From Nodosilinea nodulosa PCC 7104 (lineage in GTDB: Bacteria > Cyanobacteriota > Cyanobacteriia > Phormidesmidales > Phormidesmidaceae): DNA of 64,000 nucleotides. This document shows positions 19,056 through 31,491 of the stretch, in pieces (within the stretch, counting starts at the first letter, position 1; every line of letters starts with the position of its first letter). The translations under genes were made by a program, and so were the position numbers. The stretch covers positions 4,636,365 through 4,700,364 of the forward strand of contig NZ_JH976537.1 of the NCBI RefSeq assembly GCF_000309385.1, given 5' to 3'. The notes beneath the pieces were generated by a model. That model saw only the letters and a list, made by a program, of their open reading frames with translations, made no database searches and had not been told where the DNA came from.

Positions 19056-20384
19056 TTAAACGCCGGCAGAATCTTCGCTGCTGCCCAGCTCAGGCTGTAC
19101 TCGCCGCTGTACAGAGTCGCCATGGGAGGGTAGCCCCTCGGCCTCAGTCAGGACCGCGATTGCATCCGCCACCCCCCGCAGCGCTTCCGGAGAATACTGG
19201 ATTAAGCTGGAATGCTTCATAAACGTCTCGGTTGAAAGGGGCGAAGCATAGCGGGCAGCACCTGAGGTCGGCAGAGTATGGTTTGGGCCAGCTAGGTAGT
19301 CACCCACAGCTTCGGGCGTGGAATGGCCTAAGAAAATAGCCCCGGCGTGGTGAATGTGCTCCAGCAAATCCCAAGGCTCGGCCACCTCTAGCTGCAAATG
19401 CTCAGGGGCAAAGCTATTGGAGAGATCTGCGGCGGTTTCAAGACTGTCAACGACAACCGCCAGGCCGTAGTTTGCGATCGCCTTTTCGGTGAGCGTCTGG
19501 CGCGGATGGCCAGTCAGCTGGCGATCGACCTCAGCCGCCACCCGTGCCGCCAGGGACTCGCTGGTGGTGAGCAAAATGGCGGCGGCCATAGGGTCATGCT
19601 CCGCCTGAGCCAGCAGGTCCGCGGCTACGTGGGCAGGGTTGGCGGTGTGGTCGGCAATCACCAGCACTTCAGAAGGACCGGCCAGGGAGTCGATGCCCAC
19701 GGTGCCGAACACCAGTTTTTTCGCCAGCGTGACGTATATATTGCCAGGGCCAGTAATCACATCCACCGGCGTTATGGTCTCAGTGCCGTAGGCCAAAGCC
19801 CCAATGGCCTGCGCTCCCCCCACGCGGTAAATTTCGGTAATTCCCGCCTCCTGGGCCGCTACCAGCACCGCCGGGTTAACCGTGCCAGTCTTACCGGGCG
19901 GAGTGACCATAACCACATGCTTAACCCCCGCCACTCGGGCTGGAATGGCGTTCATAATCACGGTGCTGGGGTAGGACGCCCGCCCCCCGGGCACGTAGAT
20001 CCCCGCGCGATCGACGGGGGTATAGCGCTTGCCCAGGACCACGCCATTGTCTTCAAACCTGACCCAGCTCTGGGGTACCCGCTGCCGGTGAAACGATTCC
20101 ACATTCTTGCAGGCTAAACGAATGGCGTCCAGCAGCCCCTTGCTCACCTGCTGGTAAGCTGCATCCAGCTCAGCTCCTGTAAAACGCAGCCCCTCAGCGG
20201 CTAGGGTAACTCCGTCAAAATCCGCCGTATACTGCACCAGGGCCTGATCCCCCTGACGACGCACGGCGTGTAAAATCTCTCGGACCGTTGCTTCTTTGTG
20301 GACGACCTGGTCGTCGTGGGTGCGGGCACAGATGCGTTGCAGCTCTGTCTTTGCCTCGGGTAGCTGATGGGTGATGCGCAGCAT
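19056..20384 (-). CDS. hisD: Histidinol dehydrogenase
   Basis: Catalyses the last two steps of histidine synthesis, L-histidinol to L-histidine with NAD and zinc. The 442-residue protein carries YVPGGRASYPSTVIMNAIPA, the family signature region IDSLAGPSEVLVIAD, DLLAQAEHDP, and the late histidine segment HAGAIFLGHSTPEAVGDY followed by AGPNHTLPTSGAARY. The zinc ligands are expected among these Gln, His and Asp residues. The gene is divergent from rpsT, with about 210 bp between them. Confidence 0.96.
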   Translation of the reverse strand: MLRITHQLPEAKTELQRICARTHDDQVVHKEATVREILHAVRRQGDQALVQYTADFDGVTLAAEGLRFTGAELDAAYQQVSKGLLDAIRLACKNVESFHRQRVPQSWVRFEDNGVVLGKRYTPVDRAGIYVPGGRASYPSTVIMNAIPARVAGVKHVVMVTPPGKTGTVNPAVLVAAQEAGITEIYRVGGAQAIGALAYGTETITPVDVITGPGNIYVTLAKKLVFGTVGIDSLAGPSEVLVIADHTANPAHVAADLLAQAEHDPMAAAILLTTSESLAARVAAEVDRQLTGHPRQTLTEKAIANYGLAVVVDSLETAADLSNSFAPEHLQLEVAEPWDLLEHIHHAGAIFLGHSTPEAVGDYLAGPNHTLPTSGAARYASPLSTETFMKHSSLIQYSPEALRGVADAIAVLTEAEGLPSHGDSVQRRVQPELGSSEDSAGV

Positions 20385-20598
20385 TACAGCCAGGAATCCA
20401 GATAAGCCAGCAAGGTGCGGTTCGCTAGACCAACCACCTGAGAGCAGTGAAACACCCTCGAAAGGCAGTCAACACCAGCGTCCTAACATCCTAGTCGATC
20501 TACAGACTAATTTGGCAGCAAACTAAAGCATTCAATTACAGCATTTGGTGCTAACATGTTTTATCCAGTCAATTAATCTTGTTAAGCTAGGGCGAACT

Positions 20599-20901
20599 GT
20601 GGCAAACATTAAGTCTGCACTAAAGCGAATTGAAATTACCGAGCGCAATCGGTTGCACAACCGATCCTATAAGTCGGCGGTTAAGACCCTGACCAAAAAC
20701 TACCTCTCAGCTGTTGATGCCCATCGGGCTGACCCTAGCGCCGATACTCAAAAGCAGGTTGAGGCCACAATGGCTGCCGCTTACAGTAAGATTGATAAAG
20801 CTGTCAAGCGGGGAGTGCTTCATCCCAACACCGGTGCCCGGAAGAAATCTCGTCTGGCTCGGGTGCTCAAGGCTCAAGAGGCGACAGGGGCGGCGTCCTA
20901 G
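20599..20901 (+). CDS. rpsT: 30S ribosomal protein S20
   Basis: S20 binds 16S rRNA in the small subunit. The GTG at 20599 gives the standard N-terminus (M)[11 protein letters not shown] and a 100-residue basic protein, matching the family. The frame is open to 20545, but that extension (with [13 protein letters not shown]) is not S20-like. Family features are [16 protein letters not shown] and [17 protein letters not shown]. It starts a conserved cyanobacterial order rpsT-tatD-rpoB-rpoC1-rpoC2. Confidence 0.95.
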   Translation: MANIKSALKRIEITERNRLHNRSYKSAVKTLTKNYLSAVDAHRADPSADTQKQVEATMAAAYSKIDKAVKRGVLHPNTGARKKSRLARVLKAQEATGAAS

Positions 20902-20964
20902 GGTTTCTCTCCCTGGATATGAATACGCTGGGCTGCCTTCCGTTTTTCGTCGCTGCACTTGCTT

Positions 20965-21807
20965 ATGCCTTTGGTTGATACCCACGTACATCTCAATTTT
21001 GATACGTTTGCTGGGGATCTCGACGAACTAGCCCAGGCCTGGAGACAGGCCGGGGTTTTGGCTTTGGTGCATTCTTGTGTCGAGCCTTCGGACTTTCCGG
21101 CGATGCAGGCGATCGCCAATGGCATTCCGGAGCTGTACCTATCCGTAGGGTTGCACCCCCTCGATATGGACAAGTGGTCATCTACTACGGCGGCGCAGAT
21201 TGCTGAGCTGGCCGCTTCAGACAGGCGAGTAGTTGCCATTGGAGAAACCGGTCTTGATTTTTTCAAGGCGGATGATGAAGCAGCACAGCGCGATGCCTTC
21301 TGGCAACAGCTAACCATTGCCTACAATCTAGGATTGCCGGTTATTGTCCACTGCCGAGATGCCGCTCAGGCTACCGCTGAAGTGATTGAGGCCTTTCAGC
21401 GTCAGGTTGGCCCCGTTACAGGGGTTATGCACTGTTGGGCAGGTGCTCCGGCAGAGACTCAGTTATTTCTAGATTTGGGCTTCTATATCAGCTTCAGCGG
21501 TATTGTTACGTTCAAAAATGCCCACCAGGTTAAAGCTTCAGCTCAGCTAGTGCCTGCCAATCGTCTGCTGGTCGAAACCGACTGCCCATTTCTCTCCCCA
21601 GAGCCTCGCCGAAAAGAGCGCCGCAACCAGCCTGCCTTTGTGTATCATGTGGCGGCTTGCCTGGCCGAGCTGCGTCAAGTCGAATTTGAGGCCTTAGCCC
21701 AAACAACTACCCACAACGCTTTCACTTTGTTTAAGTTACCCGAGCCATCCTCCTTGCTTCCCGTTCCCTCTGATTTACGCTGCGCATCCTTCCCGGCGGG
21801 CAGCTAG
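20965..21807 (+). CDS. tatD: TatD-family metal-dependent hydrolase
   Basis: TatD proteins are TIM-barrel metallo-DNases acting in DNA fragment degradation or repair. The 280-residue protein has the metal ligands in order: HVH in DTHVHLNF, Glu in GETGLDFF, His in VIVHCRDA, His in VMHCWAG, and Asp in [14 protein letters not shown] 20965 is preferred over an in-frame TTG two codons upstream. Its position between rpsT and rpoB is typical for cyanobacteria. Confidence 0.92.
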   Translation: MPLVDTHVHLNFDTFAGDLDELAQAWRQAGVLALVHSCVEPSDFPAMQAIANGIPELYLSVGLHPLDMDKWSSTTAAQIAELAASDRRVVAIGETGLDFFKADDEAAQRDAFWQQLTIAYNLGLPVIVHCRDAAQATAEVIEAFQRQVGPVTGVMHCWAGAPAETQLFLDLGFYISFSGIVTFKNAHQVKASAQLVPANRLLVETDCPFLSPEPRRKERRNQPAFVYHVAACLAELRQVEFEALAQTTTHNAFTLFKLPEPSSLLPVPSDLRCASFPAGS

Positions 21808-21981
21808 GTAAGGGGTCTAATGCGTTGGGGCGATCGCCGCTGGCACCACTTCTCTTCAACGTATTAGAGCGACCTTTGTGGTCAACCCACTTTACTGCCC
21901 TGATTTGCCCCCTTGCTCAGTTCGATACGCGTCGTTACATCCTGGCCCATCTGCACCTGGCCGACCTGCACTAGGAGACCC

Positions 21982-24900
21982 ATGACTGAAACCACCGTTT
22001 ACCAAACTACTCCAAACTTTGTTCTGCCAGACCTGGTAGAAATTCAGCGGTCTAGCTTTCGCTGGTTTCTAGAGGAAGGGCTGATTGAAGAGCTGGAAAG
22101 CTTCTCTCCGATCACCGACTACACCGGAAAGCTAGAGCTGCACTTCCTGGGTAAACAGTACAAGCTCAAGAGCCCCAAGTACGACGTCGACGAGGCCAAG
22201 CGGCGGGATGCGACCTATGCCGTGCAGATGTATGTACCCACCCGGCTAATCAACAAAGAAACCGGTGAAATTAAAGAGCAGGAAGTTTTCATTGGCGATC
22301 TGCCTCTGATGACCGATCGCGGCACCTTTATCATTAACGGGGCAGAGCGGGTCATCGTCAACCAGATCGTCCGCAGCCCTGGGGTCTACTACAAAGCCGA
22401 AACCGACAAAAACGGGCGTCGCACCTACAACGCCAACTTGATCCCCAACCGAGGAGCCTGGCTTAAGTTTGAGACCGACAAAAACGACTTAGTCTGGGTA
22501 CGCATCGACAAGACGCGCAAGCTTTCGGCTCAGGTACTGCTGAAGGCGCTGGGCCTCACCGACAACGAGATCTTCGACTCTCTGCGCCACCCCGACTACT
22601 TCCAAAAAACCATCGAAAAAGAGGGCCAGTTTAGCGAAGAAGAGGCTCTGCTGGAGCTTTACCGCAAGCTGCGCCCCGGCGAACCCCCCACCGTCGCTGG
22701 CGGGGAACAGCTGCTGCACTCGCGATTCTCCGATCCCAAGCGCTACGACCTGGGTCGGGTAGGCCGCTACAAGCTCAACCGCAAACTGCGCCTCAACGTG
22801 CCCGATGCCACTCGGGTGCTCACCCCCACCGATATTCTGTCGGCGATCGATTACCTGATCAACCTGGAATTCGACATCGGCTCCATCGATGACATCGACC
22901 ACCTGGGCAATCGCCGGGTGCGCTCCGTGGGTGAGCTGCTGCAAAACCAGGTGCGGGTGGGCCTCAACCGCCTGGAGCGGATTATTCGCGAGCGCATGAC
23001 CGTTTCCGACTCCGATTCGCTCACCCCGGCGTCGCTGGTCAACCCTAAGCCCCTGGTGGCGGCTATCAAGGAGTTCTTTGGCTCCAGCCAGCTGTCCCAG
23101 TTTATGGATCAGACCAATCCTCTGGCGGAATTGACCCACAAGCGACGCATCAGCGCCCTCGGCCCTGGTGGCCTGACTCGGGAGCGGGCAGGCTTTGCCG
23201 TGCGCGACATTCACCCTTCCCACTACGGGCGCATTTGCCCGATCGAAACGCCGGAGGGTCCCAACGCAGGTCTGATTGGCTCTCTAGCGACCCACGCGCG
23301 GGTGAATGAGTTTGGCTTTATCGAGACCCCCTTCTTTCGGGCCGAAGGTGGGCGCGTCTTCAAGGATGTCGAGCCCATCTACATGACCGCTGACGAAGAG
23401 GACGACCTGCGGGTCGCTCCTGGGGATATTGCCACCGACGAGGAGGGCTACATTCTCGGCGACACCATTCCGGTGCGCTACCGCCAGGACTTCACCACCA
23501 CCGACTCTACCGAGGTGGACTATGTGGCGGTGTCGCCGGTGCAGATTATCTCTGTGGCCACATCGCTGATTCCCTTCCTGGAGCACGATGACGCCAACCG
23601 TGCCCTAATGGGCTCCAACATGCAGCGTCAGGCGGTGCCTCTGCTACAGCCCGAGCGCCCCCTGGTGGGAACGGGCCTTGAGGCCCAGGCCGCCCGCGAC
23701 TCCGGCATGGTCATTATTAGCCGCACCGATGGGGAGATTGTATACCTCGATGCTGACCTCATTAAGGTGCGCGATCCCGAAGGCAACGTCCACGAGTACG
23801 AGCTGCAAAAGTACCAGCGCTCTAACCAGGACACCTGCCTGAACCAGCGCCCCATCGTGTTCCCAGGAGAACAGGTGCGATCAGGCCAGGTACTGGCCGA
23901 CGGCTCGGCTACCGAAGGCGGTGAACTAGCCCTGGGGCAAAACGTGCTGGTGGCCTACATGCCCTGGGAGGGCTACAACTACGAGGACGCCATTCTGCTC
24001 AGCGAGCGCCTGGTGTACGACGACGTCTATACCTCCATCCACGTGGAGAAGTTTGAGATCGAGGCGCGGCAGACCAAGCTTGGCCCCGAGGAAATTACGC
24101 GGGAAATCCCCAACGTCGGGGAAGATTCTTTGCGCCAGCTCGATGAAACCGGCATTATCCGCATCGGTGCCTGGGTCGAGTCGGGGGATATTCTGGTCGG
24201 TAAAGTCACCCCCAAAGGTGAGTCAGACCAGCCCCCGGAAGAGAAGCTGCTGCGGGCTATCTTCGGCGAAAAAGCACGGGATGTGCGGGATAACTCGCTG
24301 CGGGTGCCCAACGGTGAGAAGGGTCGTGTAGTCGACGTACGGGTGTTTACCCGGGAGCAGGGAGACGAGCTACCCCCCGGTGCCAACATGGTCGTGCGGG
24401 TCTACGTGGCCCAAAAGCGCAAGATCCAGGTGGGCGACAAAATGGCCGGTCGCCACGGCAACAAGGGGATTATTTCCCGCATTTTGCCCATCGAAGATAT
24501 GCCCTATCTGCCCGACGGTACGCCGATTGACATTGCCCTTAACCCCCTGGGGGTGCCCTCCCGGATGAATGTGGGGCAGGTGTTTGAGTGCCTGCTGGGG
24601 TGGGCGGCTGAAAACCTCGACGCTCGCTTTAAGGTGATTCCCTTCGACGAGATGTACGGGGAAGAGGCCTCCCGCAACTCTACCCATGGCAAGCTGATGG
24701 AGGCTCGAGAAACCACGGGTAAAGACTGGATCTTCAACCCCGACGACCCCGGCAAGATTGTTCTGCGGGACGGTCGCACAGGTGAGACCTTTGACAAGGC
24801 CATTACCGTGGGCAGAGCCTACATGCTGAAGCTGGTGCACCTGGTTGACGACAAGATCCACGCCCGTTCCACCGGCCCCTACTCCCTGGTGACTCAGCAG

Positions 24901-25290
24901 CCCCTGGGCGGTAAGGCTCAGCAGGGCGGCCAGCGGTTTGGCGAAATGGAAGTGTGGGCTCTAGAAGCCTTTGGCGCAGCCTACACCCTCCAAGAACTCC
25001 TTACGGTCAAATCTGATGACATGCAGGGGCGCAACGAAGCGCTCAATGCGATTGTCAAGGGCAAGTCAATTCCTCGGCCGGGTACCCCTGAGTCCTTCAA
25101 GGTGTTGATGCGAGAGCTGCAGTCTCTCTGTTTAGACATTGCGGTGCACAAGGTTGAAACCCGCGAAGACGGCACCAGCCGCGATACCGAGGTGGATCTA
25201 ATGGCCGATGTCAACAGCCGCCGCACCCCCTCTCGTCCCACCTACGAGTCGATTGCGCGGGATGAGGAACTAGAGGAAGTCGAAGATTAG
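21982..25290 (+). CDS. rpoB: RNA polymerase beta subunit
   Basis: The 1102-residue beta subunit of RNA polymerase. Start ATG 21982 is chosen because AGGAG lies 4-8 bp upstream and [23 protein letters not shown] is the expected N-terminus; a frame open to 21913 adds unrelated residues. Landmarks include [34 protein letters not shown] (rifampicin-pocket neighbourhood), [19 protein letters not shown], and [17 protein letters not shown] near the active centre. First of the rpoB-rpoC1-rpoC2 operon. Confidence 0.98.
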   Translation: MTETTVYQTTPNFVLPDLVEIQRSSFRWFLEEGLIEELESFSPITDYTGKLELHFLGKQYKLKSPKYDVDEAKRRDATYAVQMYVPTRLINKETGEIKEQEVFIGDLPLMTDRGTFIINGAERVIVNQIVRSPGVYYKAETDKNGRRTYNANLIPNRGAWLKFETDKNDLVWVRIDKTRKLSAQVLLKALGLTDNEIFDSLRHPDYFQKTIEKEGQFSEEEALLELYRKLRPGEPPTVAGGEQLLHSRFSDPKRYDLGRVGRYKLNRKLRLNVPDATRVLTPTDILSAIDYLINLEFDIGSIDDIDHLGNRRVRSVGELLQNQVRVGLNRLERIIRERMTVSDSDSLTPASLVNPKPLVAAIKEFFGSSQLSQFMDQTNPLAELTHKRRISALGPGGLTRERAGFAVRDIHPSHYGRICPIETPEGPNAGLIGSLATHARVNEFGFIETPFFRAEGGRVFKDVEPIYMTADEEDDLRVAPGDIATDEEGYILGDTIPVRYRQDFTTTDSTEVDYVAVSPVQIISVATSLIPFLEHDDANRALMGSNMQRQAVPLLQPERPLVGTGLEAQAARDSGMVIISRTDGEIVYLDADLIKVRDPEGNVHEYELQKYQRSNQDTCLNQRPIVFPGEQVRSGQVLADGSATEGGELALGQNVLVAYMPWEGYNYEDAILLSERLVYDDVYTSIHVEKFEIEARQTKLGPEEITREIPNVGEDSLRQLDETGIIRIGAWVESGDILVGKVTPKGESDQPPEEKLLRAIFGEKARDVRDNSLRVPNGEKGRVVDVRVFTREQGDELPPGANMVVRVYVAQKRKIQVGDKMAGRHGNKGIISRILPIEDMPYLPDGTPIDIALNPLGVPSRMNVGQVFECLLGWAAENLDARFKVIPFDEMYGEEASRNSTHGKLMEARETTGKDWIFNPDDPGKIVLRDGRTGETFDKAITVGRAYMLKLVHLVDDKIHARSTGPYSLVTQQPLGGKAQQGGQRFGEMEVWALEAFGAAYTLQELLTVKSDDMQGRNEALNAIVKGKSIPRPGTPESFKVLMRELQSLCLDIAVHKVETREDGTSRDTEVDLMADVNSRRTPSRPTYESIARDEELEEVED

Positions 25291-25392
25291 CCCATCCCCA
25301 TCTATGCCTTTGGGACTGTGTCTAGACCGTCCCAGAGACAGCCTTAATTCCCCTTACCTAGACCGAGCGCCCTTTCAAGGAAAACACTCAGC

Positions 25393-27267
25393 ATGGCCAA
25401 GCTAGAACAGCGGTTTGACTACGTCAAAATCGGAATTGCCTCCCCCGAGCGGATTCGCCAGTGGGGAGAGCGTACCCTACCCAACGGGCAGGTTGTGGGC
25501 GAAGTTACCAAGCCCGAAACCATCAACTATCGGACTCTCAAGCCCGAGATGGATGGACTGTTCTGTGAGCGCATTTTTGGCCCCGCCAAGGACTGGGAAT
25601 GCCACTGCGGTAAGTATAAGCGGGTGCGCCACCGGGGTATTGTGTGCGAACGCTGCGGCGTTGAGGTTACCGAGTCGCGGGTGCGCCGCCATCGCATGGG
25701 CTACATCAAGCTGGCGGCACCGGTGGCCCACGTGTGGTACCTCAAGGGTATTCCCAGCTATATCGCTATTTTGCTCGACATGCCCCTGCGCGATGTGGAG
25801 CAGATTGTCTACTTCAACGCCTACGTGGTGCTCGATCCGGGCAATGCCGAAAATCTCAGCTATAAGCAGCTGCTGACTGAAGACCAGTGGATTGAGATTG
25901 AAGATCAGCTCTACGATGAGGAGACTGAGCTCTCTGGGGTTGAAGTCGGCATCGGTGCTGAGGCGCTGCAGCGGCTGCTGGAGGATCTGGAGCTAGAAAC
26001 CACGGCGGAGAAGCTGCGGGAAGATATCGCCAATTCTAAGGGCCAGAAGCGAGCCAAGTTGATTAAGCGCCTGAGGGTAATCGACAACTTTATCGCTACG
26101 GGTTCTAAGACCGAGTGGATGGTGCTGGACGTGATCCCGGTAATTCCGCCCGACCTGCGACCGATGGTGCAGCTAGACGGTGGTCGCTTTGCCACCTCTG
26201 ATCTCAACGATCTCTACCGTCGGGTGATCAACCGCAACAACCGACTGGCTCGCCTGCAGGAAATTCTGGCCCCAGAGATCATCGTTCGCAACGAAAAGCG
26301 GATGCTGCAGGAGGCCGTTGATGCCCTGATCGACAACGGTCGCCGGGGACGTACCGTGGTGGGGGCCAACAATCGCCCGCTCAAGTCCCTCTCTGACATC
26401 ATTGAGGGTAAGCAGGGGCGCTTCCGCCAAAACCTTTTGGGTAAGCGGGTTGATTACTCCGGCCGTTCAGTGATTGTGGTGGGTCCCAAGCTGCAAATTC
26501 ACCAGTGCGGACTGCCTCGGGAGATGGCGATCGAGCTATTTCAGCCCTTTGTTATCCATCGGCTGATTCGCCAGGGCTTGGTCAACAACATCAAGGCAGC
26601 GAAGAAGCTGATTCAGCACAATGACCCCAGCGTGTGGGACGTGCTTGAGGAGGTAATTGAAAGCCACCCGGTCATGCTGAACCGAGCACCCACCCTGCAC
26701 CGACTGGGCATTCAGGCCTTTGAGCCGATTTTGGTGGAGGGCCGCGCCATTCAGCTGCATCCACTGGTTTGTCCGGCCTTTAACGCCGACTTTGACGGCG
26801 ACCAAATGGCGGTCCACGTGCCCCTTTCGCTGGAGGCCCAGTCGGAGGCCCGCTTGCTGATGCTGGCGTCCAACAACGTGCTGTCGCCCGCGACGGGACA
26901 GCCAATCATCACCCCTTCCCAGGATATGGTGCTGGGTTGCTACTACCTGACGGCAGAAAATCCGGATGCCACTAAGGGGGAGGGCCACTACTTTGCAGGC
27001 ATGGAGGATGCCATTATGGCCTTTGAGCAGGGCATAGTAGCGCTTCACGCCAAGGTATGGCTGCGGTTTGATGGCGAAGTCGAATCCGATCAGCCGAAGA
27101 CAGTGGCGCCGGAACGTATGGAGTCTGAAGACGGCACCATTACTGAAATCTATCCCGATCGCCGCGTGCGTTTAGACAGCGAAGGTAACTTGATCTCTCA
27201 GTACATCAAGACCACGCCCGGCCGCATTATCTACAACAAGGCCGTGCTCGACGCGATCGCAGGCTAG
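25393..27267 (+). CDS. rpoC1: RNA polymerase gamma subunit (beta-prime N-terminal part)
   Basis: Cyanobacteria and plastids split beta-prime in two; this 624-residue protein is the N-terminal part. It has the N-terminal zinc-binding cysteines (CHCGKYK and CERCGVEV), the rudder/lid segment [16 protein letters not shown], and the catalytic magnesium loop [12 protein letters not shown] near residue 465. It ends after the active-site module, where the split always occurs. It lies 102 bp after rpoB. Confidence 0.98.
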   Translation: MAKLEQRFDYVKIGIASPERIRQWGERTLPNGQVVGEVTKPETINYRTLKPEMDGLFCERIFGPAKDWECHCGKYKRVRHRGIVCERCGVEVTESRVRRHRMGYIKLAAPVAHVWYLKGIPSYIAILLDMPLRDVEQIVYFNAYVVLDPGNAENLSYKQLLTEDQWIEIEDQLYDEETELSGVEVGIGAEALQRLLEDLELETTAEKLREDIANSKGQKRAKLIKRLRVIDNFIATGSKTEWMVLDVIPVIPPDLRPMVQLDGGRFATSDLNDLYRRVINRNNRLARLQEILAPEIIVRNEKRMLQEAVDALIDNGRRGRTVVGANNRPLKSLSDIIEGKQGRFRQNLLGKRVDYSGRSVIVVGPKLQIHQCGLPREMAIELFQPFVIHRLIRQGLVNNIKAAKKLIQHNDPSVWDVLEEVIESHPVMLNRAPTLHRLGIQAFEPILVEGRAIQLHPLVCPAFNADFDGDQMAVHVPLSLEAQSEARLLMLASNNVLSPATGQPIITPSQDMVLGCYYLTAENPDATKGEGHYFAGMEDAIMAFEQGIVALHAKVWLRFDGEVESDQPKTVAPERMESEDGTITEIYPDRRVRLDSEGNLISQYIKTTPGRIIYNKAVLDAIAG

Positions 27268-27320
27268 GGGCCACACCAACCACCACAGCACGAACATCAC
27301 CACTACAAAGGGCAAGACCT

Positions 27321-30300
27321 ATGGCTGAGCAAGGGGCACCTCAATCCTCTCACATCTTTCGGAACCGCATCATTGACAAGAAGCAGCTCAAAAAGCTTAT
27401 TGCCTGGTCGTTTACCCACCACGGCACCGCTCGTACCTCCCAGATGGCTGACCGCATTAAGGAGCTGGGCTTTAAATATGCGACTCGGGCCGGGGTTTCC
27501 ATTAGCGTGGAAGATCTCCAGGTGCCCCAGGAAAAGAAGGGCATGCTGGCCGCCGCCGAAGAGGACATCCGCATTACCGAAGAGCGCTATACCCGCGGCG
27601 AAATCACCGAAGTAGAGCGTCTGACCAAGGTGATCGACACCTGGAACGACACCAGTGAAGAGCTGAAGGACCAGGTAGTCAAAAACTTTAAGGAAAACAA
27701 CCCGCTTAACTCGGTCTATATGATGGCCTTCTCCGGCGCCCGGGGAAACATCTCCCAGGTGAGGCAGCTGGTGGGTATGCGCGGTCTGATGGCCAACCCC
27801 CAGGGGGAAATTATTGACCTACCCATCAAGACCAACTTCCGCGAGGGGTTGACCGTTACCGAGTACGTAATTTCTTCCTACGGTGCTCGCAAGGGCCTGG
27901 TGGATACGGCGCTGCGCACCGCCGACTCGGGCTACCTGACCCGCCGCCTGGTCGACGTCTCCCAGGATGTGATTATCCGCGAGCACGACTGCGGCACCGA
28001 GCGCGGTATTCCCCTGCGCAGCATGACCGACGGCGAGCGAGTGCTAATTCCCCTGGAAAATCGCCTGCTGGGCCGGGTCGTTGCCGAGGATGTTGTGCAC
28101 CCCAAAACCGGCGAGGTGCTGCTGGAGAAAGATCATCCGGTATCCCCAGAAACGGCGGAAATGCTGGCTGAGGCCGGTGTGGAAGGGGTAGTAGTGCGAT
28201 CGCCCCTCACCTGTGAGGCCACCCGCTCTGTCTGCCGCCTCTGCTACGGCTGGAGTCTGGCTCACTCGGAAATGGTCGACCTGGGCGAAGCAGTGGGCAT
28301 CATCGCCGCCCAGTCTATCGGCGAACCCGGCACCCAGATGACCATGCGGACCTTCCACACCGGCGGTACCTTTACCGGCGAAGTGGCGCCCCGCATTCGG
28401 GCTACCAAAGATGGCACCGTCAAACTGCCCAAAAACCTCAAGACTCGGGCCTTCCGCACCCGCTACGGTGAAGAGGCCCTGATGATGGAGGCCAACGCTG
28501 ACATCGTGATCGAAGGCAGCGGCAAAAACAAAACTGAATCCCTCCCCCAGGGCACCATTTTGTTTGTCAACAACGGTGAAACGGTGGAGAAAGAGCAGCT
28601 CCTAGCCGAACTGCCCTCCGCCGGGCGCACCCGCAAAGTGACAGAAAAGGCTACTAAAGATGTGACCTCTGACCTGGCCGGAGAAGTAAAATTTGCCGGC
28701 CTTGTTCAGGAAGAGAAAACTGACCGCCAGGGCAATACCACCCGCCTGGCTCAGCGGGGCGGCTTGTTGTGGGTGCTGGCTGGCGACGTGTACAACCTGC
28801 CCCCCAGCGCAGAGCCGGTGGTGCGCAACGGTGACTACGTCAACGCCGATGACACACTGGCTGAAACTAAGCTCACCACCGAGCGGGGCGGCCTGGTACG
28901 CCTGCCCGAAGCCGACGATGAAAAGGGCACCCGCGAGGTCGAAATTATTACCGCCTCGGTGATGCTCGATCAGGCTCAGGTGCGCAAGGAGCAGGGCCAG
29001 GGTCGCGAGCACTACTTCATCGAGACTGCCCAGGGCCAGCGGTTCTCTCTAATCGCGACGCCTGGGGCTAAGGTTACCAGTGGCCAGGTTATTGCTGAGC
29101 TGGAGGACGATCGCTTCCACACTCAAACCGGCGGCATCGTCAAGTTTTCTGGCGTTGATGTGGCTAAAAAGGGCAAGGGCAAGCAGGGCTACGAAGTGGT
29201 GCAGGGCGGTACCCTGCTCTGGGTCCCCGAGGAGGCCCACGAGGTCAACAAAGACATCTCTCTGCTAATGGTGGAAGACGGCCAGTACCTGGAAGCAGGC
29301 ACTGAGGTTGTCAAAGACATCTTTTGTCAGAACAGTGGCGTGGTCGAAGTCACTCAAAAGAACGACATCCTGCGGGAGATTTTAATTAAGCCCGGCGATA
29401 TCCACATGGTGGATGCCCCTGAGGATGTGATGGACCGTGACGGCACTCTGGTGAACGCCGGTGAGGAAGTCATGCCGGGTCTGGTGGCCGATGCTCTGCG
29501 CTACGTAGAGTACGTCGAAACCCCCGACGGTCCTGCACTGCTGCTGCGTCCTGTAGAGGAATACGTGGTGCCTAACGAGCCTGCTGTGCCCAGCCAGGAC
29601 AGCGCTGCCGATGCCGCCGGATCGATCAAACTGCGCGCTATCCAGCGTATTCCCTTTAAAGATGGGGAGCGGGTGAAGTCGGTGGATGGCGTTGAGCTGC
29701 TGCGCACCCAGCTCGTACTCGACATTGAAGACGAGTCGCCCCACGTGGTCGCCGACATTGAGCTGGTGCCCGATGACCAAGACACTGACCTGATGCGTCT
29801 GCAAATGGTAGTGCTCGAAACCCAGGTCATTCGCCGCGACGTGGTGGCGGATCAAACCCAGGGTAGAACCGTGACCCGCTTGCTGGTGGAAGACGGCCAG
29901 CAGATTGAGCCTGGGGCAGTAGTTGCCCGGACAGAGATTCGCTGTAAAGAGTCTGGAGAAGTCCGTGGTATTCGCGGCGGGCAAGAGGCCATCCGGCGGG
30001 TGCTGGTGGTGCGAGAAGCCGATCGCATGAAGGTGGATTTACAGGGCAAAGATCCCAGCGTGAAGGTGGGCGATTTGGTGGTGGCCAACACTGAACTGGC
30101 TCCTGGCCTAACCCACGAAGAGTCTGGGGAAGTAACCGCCATTGAAAACGGCCAGGTGTCCTTGCGTCTGGCCCGTCCCTACCGAGTATCTACCGGGGCC
30201 GTTTTGCACATTGAAGACGGCGACCTGGTACAGCGGGGTGACAACCTGGTGCTGCTGGTGTTTGAGCGGGCCAAGACCGGCGATATCATCCAGGGTCTGC

Positions 30301-31310
30301 CCCGGATTGAAGAGCTGCTAGAAGCCCGTAAGCCCAAGGAAGCCTGCGTGCTCTCCGAACGTCCGGGCAACGCTCAGGTGGTCTACAGCGATGACGAAAC
30401 CGTAGAGGTCAAAATCATCGAAGACGATGGTGTTGTCACGGAGTACCCAATCAGCCCTGGGCAAAACGTGCTGGTGTCTGATGGTCAGCGGGTCAGCACC
30501 GCTGAGCACCTGACCGATGGCCCGGCTAACCCCCACCAGATTCTGGAGGTGTTCTTCAAGTACAACCTCAGCCAGGGTATGGGCATCCACGATGCCGCCC
30601 TGGGGGCACTGCAAAAGGTGCAGTCGTTCCTGGTCAATGAAGTGCAGTCGGTGTATCAGTCCCAGGGTATTGATATCTCCGACAAGCACACCGAGGTGAT
30701 CGTGCGGCAGATGTCCTCGAAGTGTCGCATTGACGACGGTGGTGACACCACCATGCTGCCCGGTGAACTGGTCGAAATTTACCAGGTTGAGCAGGTAAAT
30801 GAGGCGATGGCGATTACCGGTGGCGCTCCGGCGGAATACACCCCGGTGCTGCTGGGCATCACAAAGGCCTCGCTGAACACCGACAGCTTCATCTCGGCGG
30901 CTAGCTTCCAGGAGACGACCCGAGTGCTGACCGAGGCGGCGATTGAGGGCAAATCTGACTGGCTGCGCGGCCTGAAAGAGAATGTCATCATCGGGCGTTT
31001 GATCCCAGCGGGTACCGGCTATAACGCCTACGAAGAGGCTCCGGCTCCGGAGCTTGACTCGGGCTACGAGTCGGCCATTTTAGATGATGACCTGGTGCTG
31101 CAGGATGTGGTGCTGGATGACTTTACCGCCCGTAACTACGATCTGGAGGGCAACCTCAGCATGCTCAACGACGATGAGATGATCGGCGGCATGTCCATTG
31201 ATGAGGGTGGTGCTCGCGGCAATGCGGGCAATGGCGACTCAGCAGGGTTGGGCAATGGTGCTGGCCTTGACGATGACGACCTCCTGATCGACGACCAGAC
31301 CGCTCTCTAG
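27321..31310 (+). CDS. rpoC2: RNA polymerase beta-prime subunit (C-terminal part)
   Basis: The 1329-residue C-terminal part of beta-prime. It includes the trigger-loop region ([20 protein letters not shown] near residue 140), the second zinc-finger cysteines ([13 protein letters not shown]), the bridge/jaw segment [19 protein letters not shown], and a long cyanobacterial insertion of repeated sandwich-barrel modules (about 340-1000). The C-terminus has [26 protein letters not shown]. The acidic, glycine-rich tail (from DDDEMIGG onwards) is lineage-specific. A strong terminator follows at 31344. Confidence 0.98.
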   Translation: MAEQGAPQSSHIFRNRIIDKKQLKKLIAWSFTHHGTARTSQMADRIKELGFKYATRAGVSISVEDLQVPQEKKGMLAAAEEDIRITEERYTRGEITEVERLTKVIDTWNDTSEELKDQVVKNFKENNPLNSVYMMAFSGARGNISQVRQLVGMRGLMANPQGEIIDLPIKTNFREGLTVTEYVISSYGARKGLVDTALRTADSGYLTRRLVDVSQDVIIREHDCGTERGIPLRSMTDGERVLIPLENRLLGRVVAEDVVHPKTGEVLLEKDHPVSPETAEMLAEAGVEGVVVRSPLTCEATRSVCRLCYGWSLAHSEMVDLGEAVGIIAAQSIGEPGTQMTMRTFHTGGTFTGEVAPRIRATKDGTVKLPKNLKTRAFRTRYGEEALMMEANADIVIEGSGKNKTESLPQGTILFVNNGETVEKEQLLAELPSAGRTRKVTEKATKDVTSDLAGEVKFAGLVQEEKTDRQGNTTRLAQRGGLLWVLAGDVYNLPPSAEPVVRNGDYVNADDTLAETKLTTERGGLVRLPEADDEKGTREVEIITASVMLDQAQVRKEQGQGREHYFIETAQGQRFSLIATPGAKVTSGQVIAELEDDRFHTQTGGIVKFSGVDVAKKGKGKQGYEVVQGGTLLWVPEEAHEVNKDISLLMVEDGQYLEAGTEVVKDIFCQNSGVVEVTQKNDILREILIKPGDIHMVDAPEDVMDRDGTLVNAGEEVMPGLVADALRYVEYVETPDGPALLLRPVEEYVVPNEPAVPSQDSAADAAGSIKLRAIQRIPFKDGERVKSVDGVELLRTQLVLDIEDESPHVVADIELVPDDQDTDLMRLQMVVLETQVIRRDVVADQTQGRTVTRLLVEDGQQIEPGAVVARTEIRCKESGEVRGIRGGQEAIRRVLVVREADRMKVDLQGKDPSVKVGDLVVANTELAPGLTHEESGEVTAIENGQVSLRLARPYRVSTGAVLHIEDGDLVQRGDNLVLLVFERAKTGDIIQGLPRIEELLEARKPKEACVLSERPGNAQVVYSDDETVEVKIIEDDGVVTEYPISPGQNVLVSDGQRVSTAEHLTDGPANPHQILEVFFKYNLSQGMGIHDAALGALQKVQSFLVNEVQSVYQSQGIDISDKHTEVIVRQMSSKCRIDDGGDTTMLPGELVEIYQVEQVNEAMAITGGAPAEYTPVLLGITKASLNTDSFISAASFQETTRVLTEAAIEGKSDWLRGLKENVIIGRLIPAGTGYNAYEEAPAPELDSGYESAILDDDLVLQDVVLDDFTARNYDLEGNLSMLNDDEMIGGMSIDEGGARGNAGNGDSAGLGNGAGLDDDDLLIDDQTAL

Positions 31311-31343
31311 GGGCCGCCTGGGGCGATCGCCCCAAGTCCCTCT

Positions 31344-31388
31344 AAAGCCAAAGCCCCGGCGGATTTAAATTCGCCGGGGCTTTGGCTT
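31344..31388 (+). terminator. Intrinsic terminator of the rpoB-rpoC1-rpoC2 operon
   Basis: AAAGCCAAAGCCCCGGCG pairs perfectly with CGCCGGGGCTTTGGCTTT across a 9-nt AT-rich loop, followed by TTTT. The stem begins 34 bp after the rpoC2 stop. The symmetric A- and T-rich flanks mean that it could work on both strands. Confidence 0.9.
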
Positions 31389-31491
31389 TTTGGCGTTGTA
31401 GCGTCGAGATTGTGGGCTGAAGAACAGTGTATTGTCGAGGTACTGCGATCGCGCCATATTCCCAGATCGCCAAACGTTTTGCAGCTGAACC

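Noticed and set aside
21913-21981. Upstream extension of rpoB
   Set aside because: The added residues are unrelated to RpoB, and AGGAG sits directly before ATG 21982.
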